Shown: positions 1-4,467 of the stretch, piece after piece
Position numbering within the stretch: the stretch's first letter is position 1
How the letters are laid out: every line of letters begins with the position of its first letter
Assembly: GCA_024697705.1 (NCBI GenBank)
Contig: JAILFF010000170.1
Coordinates: forward strand, 1-6,920
Source: Ruminococcus sp.
Lineage (GTDB): Bacteria; Bacillota; Clostridia; Oscillospirales; Ruminococcaceae
Reading direction: 5' to 3'
DNA: 6,920 bases
Translations under genes and position numbers: made by a program
Notes under the pieces: model-generated
What the model saw: only the letters and a program-made list of their open reading frames with translations
Told to the model about the DNA's origin: nothing
Databases searched by the model: none

Positions 1-25
1 GCAAGCGCTTCGTCCTCAGTTCATC

Positions 26-49
26 AAAAAAGCGGCAAAGCTGCCGCCT
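26..49 (-). terminator. Rho-independent terminator for the leftward genes
   Basis: Read on the minus strand, GCGGCA (47-42), loop GCTT (41-38) and TGCCGC (37-32) form a 6-bp GC-rich stem, extendable by a G-U and an A-U pair, followed by an uninterrupted run of six T (31-26). It lies about 180 bp past the stop codon of the PH-domain gene and is the first terminator-like structure met by transcription coming from the right. It probably ends that gene's message and any read-through from the transporter upstream. On the plus strand the hairpin has no T-run after it. Confidence 0.8.
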
Positions 50-63
50 GTTTCCAACTCTAC

Positions 64-216
64 ATGAGCATTTACTTTAAGATAAAAGATTAAAGATAAT
101 AGATAAAAGATATAATACGCAACAGTGAAATATTAGTTTAATATTTCAAACACGGAGATTAAAATATATCTTTTATCTTTTATCTCTTATCTTTTATCTT
201 CTATATAAATGCTCAT
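64..216. repeat. Long imperfect inverted repeat, MITE-like
   Basis: Positions 64-114 and 166-216 are inverted copies of each other. The outermost 11 bp (ATGAGCATTTA / TAAATGCTCAT) match perfectly, then four or five bases differ, then the arms match again (one 12-bp perfect block, then 21 of 24) with a single 1-base gap. The arms are built from degenerate GATAAAA-type units, purine-rich in the left arm and pyrimidine-rich in the right. The centre holds a second, perfect palindrome (126-148). There is no coding capacity. A TA dinucleotide sits just outside each end (61-62 and 218-219), which could be a 2-bp target duplication of the IS630/mariner type, but that is weak evidence. The element lies in the 3' untranslated region of the PH-domain gene, so its RNA would form a stem of about 50 bp before the terminator. 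MITE identity is inference; a large mRNA-stabilising hairpin is the alternative. Confidence 0.7.
126..148. repeat. Perfect 10-bp palindrome at the centre of the long inverted repeat
   Basis: TGAAATATTA (126-135), spacer GTT, TAATATTTCA (139-148): a perfect 10-bp inverted repeat with a 3-base loop. It is nested inside the larger inverted repeat, offset slightly from its exact centre (140). It is very AT-rich and has no T-tract of terminator type. It could be the apical hairpin of the whole element or a protein binding site. Confidence 0.75.
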
Positions 217-231
217 TTACAGTTAAATAAA

Positions 232-612
232 TTATTCGCCGTAATGCTCGCTGTGATACATATCTCTGCCGCGGATATCGTACTTGTCGCGGGCAATATT
301 GATCTGCTGATCGAGTATCTTCATTACCTCCCGCGGGTTCTTTATGCATTTGAAGGTGATATCGGGATTATCCGCGTCGCCCCTTGAATACATGGAGATC
401 GTAGCGCAGCCGACAAGCCTTTCGCCGAACGGGAACACCAGTTTTTTATCGGTGATCTTATAGAGGTCTATCTCTTCCTCAACGACGGACAGGCAGCCCT
501 TGCGGATAACTATTTTGTTCTCGGTGATATAATACCGTGTGAACGACCACGGAAGCCCCAGAAACGTGCGTTTTTTATCGGTCCAGATATACTCGAAAAC
601 GTCTTTTTTCAT
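232..612 (-). CDS. Small bacterial PH-domain protein (bPH2/DUF304-like)
   Basis: A 126-residue soluble protein with no signal peptide and no membrane helix. The layout fits the bacterial pleckstrin-homology fold of the bPH2/DUF304 type: an N-terminal W10-T-D-K-K-R leading into 'GLP..FT.YYIT', the strand 'NKIVIRKG', then 'EEEIDLYKI.D' around residues 45-55, 'GERLVGCATISMYS' (63-76), a 'NPDITFKCIKNP' strand, and a C-terminal helix (about 93-110). Bacterial PH domains of this kind are usually membrane-associated or assembly modules; no ligand can be assigned here. The ATG at 612 is supported by a near-perfect AAGGAGGT at 622-629, ten bases upstream. A dedicated consensus promoter (654-682) lies just upstream, so it can be expressed independently of the transporter gene ending at 679. 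The stop codon TAA at 234-232 is 16 bp from the inverted-repeat element. The fold assignment is fairly secure; the role is unknown. Confidence 0.8.
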   Translation of the reverse strand: MKKDVFEYIWTDKKRTFLGLPWSFTRYYITENKIVIRKGCLSVVEEEIDLYKITDKKLVFPFGERLVGCATISMYSRGDADNPDITFKCIKNPREVMKILDQQINIARDKYDIRGRDMYHSEHYGE

Positions 613-653
613 GCTGAAAATACCTCCTTATCGGGGTTCGATTGTCATTTATT

Positions 654-682
654 ATCATAACATATTTTTAACAATTTGTCAA
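654..682 (-). promoter_or_regulatory. Consensus sigma-A promoter of the PH-domain gene, overlapping the upstream stop codon
   Basis: On the minus strand TTGACA (682-677), a 17-bp spacer, and TATGAT (659-654) preceded by TGT, giving an extended -10. The -35 hexamer is a perfect match and the spacing is optimal. The TGA stop codon (681-679) of the EamA transporter lies inside the -35 box. Predicted transcription start is near 647, leaving a leader of about 35 bases with the AAGGAGGT site. Confidence 0.85.
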
Positions 683-1563
683 GCTTTTTTGCGGACGTGC
701 AGGAACGAAGCCACCGCCGCGCCGACGATAATCGCGTAGCCGATAAAGCTGTAAACGTCGGGAACGTCGCCGAATATAATAAAGCCTATCAGAGTCGCGA
801 AGATCAGCTGTGTGTAGTCGTAGACGGATATTTCCTTTGCGGGCGCGCAGGTGTAAGCCGCCGTTATCGAAAACTGTCCGCAAGCCGCCCAAAGCCCCGC
901 CAGAAGCAGGAAAATCAGCTGCGCCGCCGTCATCTGATGATAGTCGAATATCAGAAAAGGCAGAAAGAACAGCGTGGAAAATGCCGAGAAAAACGCCACG
1001 ATAAAGGGTCCCTTCTCGCCGTGGCTGCCCGCGTATCTTACAGCCGCGTATGCTGCACCCGCGCCGACTCCGCCCGCAAATCCCGCCAGCGCGGGCAGCG
1101 AGGAGAGCACTCCCGCCGTGGGCTTTATCACGAACAGGCTTCCCGTGAACGCCGCCGCGATGGTAAGCCCCTGAAACAGCGTGAGCTTTTCTTTCAGGAA
1201 CAAAAACGAGAACAGCACCGCAAAGAACGGCGACATCTTGTTCAGCATCGAAGCGTCCGAAAGCACGAGATGATCTACCGCGTAGAAGTTGCCGAGTATG
1301 CCGATCAGCCCGCAGGACGAGCGTATCAGCAGCGCGGGGATATTCTTTTTATCGTGCGGCTTGAACGGGATATCCTTCTTTTTCAGCATCGCGACCGCCA
1401 GTATCAGCGCCACAAAATTTCGGAAAAAGGCTTTCTGCGTGGTGGGAAGATCGCCCGAGAGCCGCAGAAAGGTACTCATCAGCGCGAAAAAAAACGCCGA
1501 CAATATTATGAAGGCAACACCGCGCAGCCGATCGGAGGACTTGCTTTTTTCATCTATGTCCAT
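679..1563 (-). CDS. DMT-superfamily transporter with two EamA domains
   Basis: A 294-residue integral membrane protein with ten predicted helices (roughly 14-34, 46-62, 76-96, 102-122, 132-146, 153-176, 187-206, 213-235, 245-264, 271-290) arranged as two five-helix EamA repeats. Each repeat has the typical end of its fourth helix: 'LNKMSPFFAVLFSFLFLKEKL' spans about 107-127 in the first, and 'YTQLIFATLIGFIIFGD' about 250-266 in the second. The length is normal for the drug/metabolite transporter family. Members export or import amino acids, nucleosides or other small metabolites; the substrate cannot be read from sequence. The ATG at 1563-1561 shares its first base with the last base... of the preceding stop region: TAATG, where TAA (1565-1563) ends the DUF3783 gene, so translation is probably coupled. 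A G-rich stretch ahead of it could serve as a weak ribosome binding site. The cytoplasmic C-terminus ends in a basic 'RKKA'. Confidence 0.92.
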   Translation of the reverse strand: MDIDEKSKSSDRLRGVAFIILSAFFFALMSTFLRLSGDLPTTQKAFFRNFVALILAVAMLKKKDIPFKPHDKKNIPALLIRSSCGLIGILGNFYAVDHLVLSDASMLNKMSPFFAVLFSFLFLKEKLTLFQGLTIAAAFTGSLFVIKPTAGVLSSLPALAGFAGGVGAGAAYAAVRYAGSHGEKGPFIVAFFSAFSTLFFLPFLIFDYHQMTAAQLIFLLLAGLWAACGQFSITAAYTCAPAKEISVYDYTQLIFATLIGFIIFGDVPDVYSFIGYAIIVGAAVASFLHVRKKA

Positions 1564-1952
1564 TATCTGCGCCCCCCGCGTGTCATGTATTCGTGTTCTT
1601 TTTTCAGCTCGGCGATAAGCTCTTTAAAGCTCCACGCCGAATTGTGCGGGGTATATATCGCTTTAAGCGGTATGCGAACGCCCGTTTCACGAAGCGAATC
1701 GAGAAGCTCGTTCAGCTCATCTCGTCCGAAGCCCGCGATAACAAGACATTCGTCCGCGCTCGCGCCGATATTTTCTCCGTCCTTGCCGTCAGCGCCGTCA
1801 AGCAGCTTTGATATGGGCGTATCAAGGTCGCGGGTAAAGACCGTTTCCGCGCCGTATGCCGCCGCCGCCGCGCCGATCTGCGTTGTATGCGTTTCGGACA
1901 GGCAGAAGCCGAGCAGCTTTTTGGGTGTTTTTTCCGATATTCTTGCTTTCAT
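1563..1952 (-). CDS. DUF3783 domain protein
   Basis: A 129-residue soluble protein. The C-terminal half carries the DUF3783 signature: 'ECLVIAGFGRDELNELLDSLRE' (68-89), then 'IPLKAIYTPHNSAWSFKELI' (94-113) and the closing 'ELKKEHEYM'. The N-terminal half (about 12-50) has a 'LLGFCLSETHTTQI' strand-helix segment that may be a degenerate copy of the same alpha/beta fold. The biochemical function of this family is not established. The ATG at 1952 is supported by AAGGAG, with about seven bases of spacing. It follows ptsI by 66 bp with no terminator in between and overlaps the transporter gene at TAATG, so it probably belongs to the ptsI transcript. No convincing separate promoter is visible in the 66-bp gap (only a poor TTGCGC-type -35). 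Family assignment is fairly confident; function is unknown. Confidence 0.85.
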   Translation of the reverse strand: MKARISEKTPKKLLGFCLSETHTTQIGAAAAAYGAETVFTRDLDTPISKLLDGADGKDGENIGASADECLVIAGFGRDELNELLDSLRETGVRIPLKAIYTPHNSAWSFKELIAELKKEHEYMTRGGRR

Positions 1953-1965
1953 TGGGTTCTCCTTG

Positions 1966-2028
1966 GTATTTACTGTAAATTCATACTTTCGTTTAATAGA
2001 CTTCGCGCAAATTATCTTTTATCTTTTC
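1966..2028. repeat. Possible decayed copy of the 64-216 repeat family
   Basis: The 15-mer TATCTTTTATCTTTT at 2013-2027 is identical to 167-181 in the long inverted repeat. Nearby, TATTTACTGTAAAT (1967-1980) matches, with one gap, the reverse complement of 215-229 at the edge of that element. ATTTACTGTAAAT (1968-1980) is itself a 6-bp palindrome around one base. The 15-mer contains the ptsI stop codon and the last two codons. Both motifs are low-complexity, so common origin is only a suggestion. Confidence 0.35.
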
Positions 2029-3752
2029 CAAACATACTTTCTGTCGGCACTGTAATCCGAATATACCTCATAATGCCGCGGCTCACGCGGGAGCATTACT
2101 CCGCTCCTGACAAGTATGTCCTCCTTGTCGCTAAGATCGAGCGAACGTATCTTCCTGCGCAGCGGCAGTATCCTCGTCGGCGAAACGGACAGCATATCGA
2201 TCCCTATCGCCATGAATATCTCCGTCAGCTCCGATTCTCCCGCAAGCTCGCCGCAGATGCCTATCCACTTGCCGTAACGGTGTATCGAATCCGCCGCCTG
2301 CTTTATCATTCTCAGCACCGCCAGATGGTGCGGACGGTTGTACTTTTCAAGCCTTACGTCCTTGCGGTCGATGGCAAGCACGTACTGTTCGAGATCGTTC
2401 GTGCCGATGCTGAAAAAATCCACCTCGCGGGCAAGCTCGTCGCTGAACATTACCGCCGCGGGAGTTTCGATCATTATGCCGATCTGCACGTTCTTTGAAT
2501 AGGCGACCCCCTCCGCGTCAAGCTCGTCCCATACGTCCTGTATGATCGCCTTTATGGCGACGATCTCCTCGGGATCGACTATCAACGGGAACATGATAGC
2601 CAGTCTGCCGTAGACCGAAGCCCGAAACAGCGCTCTCAGCTGCGTGCGGAAAACGTCGGGGCGCTCAAAGCAAAGTCTTATCGAGCGCATACCCATTGCG
2701 GGGTTGACTTCCTCGTTGTCCACGATGTCGGGGTTCTTGTCGGAGCCGATGTCGAGCGTGCGCACGATAACGAGCTTGTTTTTCATCTTTTCGAGAACGC
2801 GCCGATAGGTATAGAATTGAAGCTCCTCGTCGGGGAAATCGTCATTTTGCAGGTAAAGGAACTCCGAACGCAGCAGACCTATCCCGCCCGCGTCGTTGTC
2901 CTCGACATATTTAAGGTCTGTAAGACCGCTGATATTCGCGTACAAAGCTATTTCCGTACCGTCAAGACTGATGTTCCTTCTGCCGCGCAGACGAAGCAGC
3001 AGCTCGCGCTTTCTGCCCTCTTCCTCGCGCTTTTCGATCATGCGGCGCTTGGTGGCGTTGTCGGGCTCGATGTAGAGTATACCCGAATAGCCGTCAACGA
3101 TGGCGTCGCAGCCGTTATAGCTGTCGTTCAAAGCCTTGCCGAGCGCCGCGACGGTGGGGATATTCATAGTCCGCGCCAGTATCGACGAATGGGAAGTCAC
3201 CGAGCCGTAGCAGGTACATATCGCCTTGACCTTTGTTTTATCGAGCATGACCGTTTCGGAAGGCTCTAAGTCGTAGCTGCAAAGTATAGTATTCTTATCG
3301 AAAACGGGAGTATTCTCCGACTTGTTCTGGATATGTCTTATCAAACGTCTGGAAACGTCGAGCATATCGGCGGTGCGGGCGCGGATATATTCGTCCTCGG
3401 AGCGTCCGAGGGTACTTGCTATTTCGGAAGCGGCACGGTGAACGGCGTAATCAGCCGAGCAGCCTTCGTTCATAATGGTATCGTTCACGCGCCGCACAAA
3501 GGAGTCGTCTTCAAGCAGCATACGGTGGATAAAGAATATCTCGGCGTGGTCTTTGCCGATGTTCTTTATCTCGCGCTCATAGAGAGACTCCAGTTCGGCA
3601 AGAGCGGTCTCTTTGGCGTATTCGTAGCGCTGAAGCTCCAGCTGGCGGTTACCGACGCGGCGTTTTCTGACGATCTGTTCATCGCGCTGGTAGAAGAATA
3701 TTTTCCCGAAAACGATGCCGCCCGAAGCGGCTCTGCCCCTTATCCTCTGCAT
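2019..3752 (-). CDS. ptsI: PTS enzyme I (phosphoenolpyruvate-protein phosphotransferase)
   Basis: A cytoplasmic enzyme that autophosphorylates from phosphoenolpyruvate and passes the phosphate to HPr, the first step of PTS sugar uptake. From the chosen ATG it is 577 residues, close to the family norm. In order: N-terminal HPr-binding/helical domain (about 4-130), phospho-His swivelling domain with 'GSVTSHSSILARTMNIP' (His188, equivalent to E. coli His189), and a TIM-barrel PEP-binding domain. The barrel carries 'GGIGLLRSEFLY' (Arg295), 'VRTLDIGSDK' (Arg331), 'NPAMGMRSIR', 'GIMIETPAA' (Glu429), 'DFFSIGTNDLEQY' (Asn452, Asp453), 'DRKD' and 'GICGELAG' (catalytic Cys500). All key residues are present. 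An in-frame TTG at 3797 could add 15 residues, but the ATG fits family length and alignment better; neither has a strong ribosome binding site. The usual 'GGRTSH' is 'GSVTSH' here. No HPr or enzyme II gene is in the window. It is transcribed from the promoter at 3851-3878 and is first in a probable leftward unit. Confidence 0.95.
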   Translation of the reverse strand: MQRIRGRAASGGIVFGKIFFYQRDEQIVRKRRVGNRQLELQRYEYAKETALAELESLYEREIKNIGKDHAEIFFIHRMLLEDDSFVRRVNDTIMNEGCSADYAVHRAASEIASTLGRSEDEYIRARTADMLDVSRRLIRHIQNKSENTPVFDKNTILCSYDLEPSETVMLDKTKVKAICTCYGSVTSHSSILARTMNIPTVAALGKALNDSYNGCDAIVDGYSGILYIEPDNATKRRMIEKREEEGRKRELLLRLRGRRNISLDGTEIALYANISGLTDLKYVEDNDAGGIGLLRSEFLYLQNDDFPDEELQFYTYRRVLEKMKNKLVIVRTLDIGSDKNPDIVDNEEVNPAMGMRSIRLCFERPDVFRTQLRALFRASVYGRLAIMFPLIVDPEEIVAIKAIIQDVWDELDAEGVAYSKNVQIGIMIETPAAVMFSDELAREVDFFSIGTNDLEQYVLAIDRKDVRLEKYNRPHHLAVLRMIKQAADSIHRYGKWIGICGELAGESELTEIFMAIGIDMLSVSPTRILPLRRKIRSLDLSDKEDILVRSGVMLPREPRHYEVYSDYSADRKYVWKR

Positions 3753-3850
3753 AAACACATCACACTCGCTTTCCCGATTTCGCCGACTTTCGCGCAAGGC
3801 GGGCGGTATAATAGGAACGTACCCACGGCGGCAGACGGCTGTTTACTTTA

Positions 3851-3878
3851 ATTATACCACATTTTCAGAAATCTTCAA
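3851..3878 (-). promoter_or_regulatory. ptsI promoter
   Basis: On the minus strand TTGAAG (3878-3873), a 16-bp spacer, then a perfect TATAAT (3856-3851) preceded by TGG, an extended -10. Predicted start is near 3844, giving a leader of about 90 bases to the ATG at 3752. A second TATTAT-like box lies near 3815-3810 within the leader but lacks a matching -35. Confidence 0.8.
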
Positions 3879-4023
3879 GAGGAAAGACAAGCGGCAGGTG
3901 CATATTTACATTCTATTCACAACCCCGCGGCTTCACAAAATAAATGAACATTTAAGTAACGAACGATTCGTGTTGTACACAAAGACCGTGAAAATCGCAT
4001 TCCCATAGACAAATAAATTTCGG

Positions 4024-4221
4024 TGACTCTATGACAAAAACGCTGTAATTACGCGGTGTTTACATACAGTCACTTCATTGACTCTATGCAGGGCAAGCCC
4101 ATAGAGTCATTAAAAACGCTCCATAGAGTCACTCTTGACTCTATGATAAAACGACGATATACCGCGTTATTCTCCATAGAGTCAACGAAATTTGTATTTA
4201 TGGGGATTCATTGACTCTATG
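4024..4221. repeat. Array of seven TGACTCTATG 10-mers in alternating orientation
   Basis: Exact forward copies (TGACTCTATG) are at 4024-4033, 4079-4088, 4136-4145 and 4212-4221. Exact reverse copies (CATAGAGTCA) are at 4100-4109, 4122-4131 and 4175-4184. A truncated eighth, CCATAGAC, is at 4003-4010. Neighbours mostly form inverted pairs with spacers of 11 bp (4079/4100), 4 bp (4122/4136) and 27 bp (4175/4212). The 9-mer AAAAACGCT also recurs beside two copies (4036-4044, 4112-4120), and the DNA after the copies at 4024 and 4136 is loosely similar, so larger units may have duplicated. The repeats are far too short and too mixed in orientation for a CRISPR array. Possibilities are an operator array for a dimeric regulator serving the divergent genes, a small BIME-like repeat cluster, or RNA with alternative hairpins. 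Confidence 0.85.
4122..4145. repeat. Perfect 10-bp hairpin within the array
   Basis: CATAGAGTCA (4122-4131), loop CTCT (4132-4135), TGACTCTATG (4136-4145): a perfect 10-bp stem with a four-base loop, the tightest pair in the array. No T-run follows on either strand, so it is not an ordinary terminator. On the plus strand TTGACT (4135-4140) is followed after 17 bp by TATACC, so the right arm could also be part of a -35 box. Confidence 0.75.
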
Positions 4222-4242
4222 CTGTTACTTGCTGTCGGTTCT

Positions 4243-4271
4243 TTGTCAACGGACCTGTCCGCAAACATTAT
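4243..4271 (+). promoter_or_regulatory. Candidate promoter of the P-type ATPase homologue
   Basis: TTGTCA (4243-4248), a 17-bp spacer, and CATTAT (4266-4271): five of six and four of six matches to consensus. The spacer contains the palindrome GGACCTGTCC (4251-4260), a possible operator. Predicted start is near 4278, with a leader of about 45 bases. An alternative is TTGACC (4271-4276), 17 bp, CACAAT (4294-4299), which would leave a leader of under 20 bases. Neither is strong. Confidence 0.4.
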
Positions 4272-4323
4272 TGACCTGCAAGATATTATATACCACAATG
4301 ACCATTAATCGAAAGGACGTGTT

Positions 4324-4467
4324 ATGAATTGTCACCCACGATCGAAACCGTACAAAAAAACTCCCACGAAACAGCCGCCCGTGAGAAAAAAAGCCCCGCC
4401 GTCAGTCCCGCACGGAAACGAGCCGAACGTATTTTCGGAGGACAGACATACGATATCGCACGGCTGA
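4324..4467 (+). other. Out-of-frame 47-codon ORF overlapping the ATPase start
   Basis: An ATG at 4324 sits six bases after AAAGGA (4312-4317), a better spacing than the TTG at 4329. It opens a frame of 47 codons ending in TGA at 4465-4467. The peptide is basic and proline-rich (for example 'RSKPYKKTPTKQPPVRKK'), with no recognised family. It may be a leader peptide, the genuine start of the ATPase homologue joined by slippage at an A7 tract (4354-4360 or 4386-4392), or chance. A -1 slip or one extra A would join it to the long frame. Confidence 0.35.

Larger units (their letters stand above)
3879..4323. other. Intergenic control region between ptsI and the divergent P-type ATPase homologue
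   Basis: About 445 bp with no credible gene. The left part (3879-4000) is AT-rich and holds nothing recognisable. The middle (4003-4221) holds the TGACTCTATG inverted array. The right part (4222-4323) has candidate promoters, a GGACCTGTCC palindrome (4251-4260) and the AAAGGA ribosome binding site (4312-4317) of the downstream gene. A 42-codon frame from 4086 is open but has no ribosome binding site and is generated by the repeats. Confidence 0.75.

Noticed and set aside
1..93. Possible 3' end of a plus-strand gene entering from the left edge
   Set aside because: The frame is open from position 1 to a TAA at 91-93 but is short and low-information, and it crosses the terminator hairpin and the inverted repeat arm.
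676..2055. Long plus-strand open frame of 459 codons opposite the transporter and DUF3783 genes
   Set aside because: It is Arg/Gln/Lys-rich with no fold or family features, and it lies antisense across two well-supported genes. Its openness follows from their GC-rich codon bias.
3715..4008. Plus-strand open frame of 97 codons across the ptsI start region
   Set aside because: Half lies antisense to ptsI and half in AT-rich intergenic DNA. It has no family features and overlaps the ptsI promoter.
4086..4214. 42-codon open frame starting in one of the TGACTCTATG copies
   Set aside because: No ribosome binding site, and its repeated 'IES' and 'DSM' residues are by-products of the DNA repeats.
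4024..4221. CRISPR array
   Set aside because: Repeats are only 10 bp, occur in both orientations, have spacers from 4 to 45 bp, and no cas gene is present.
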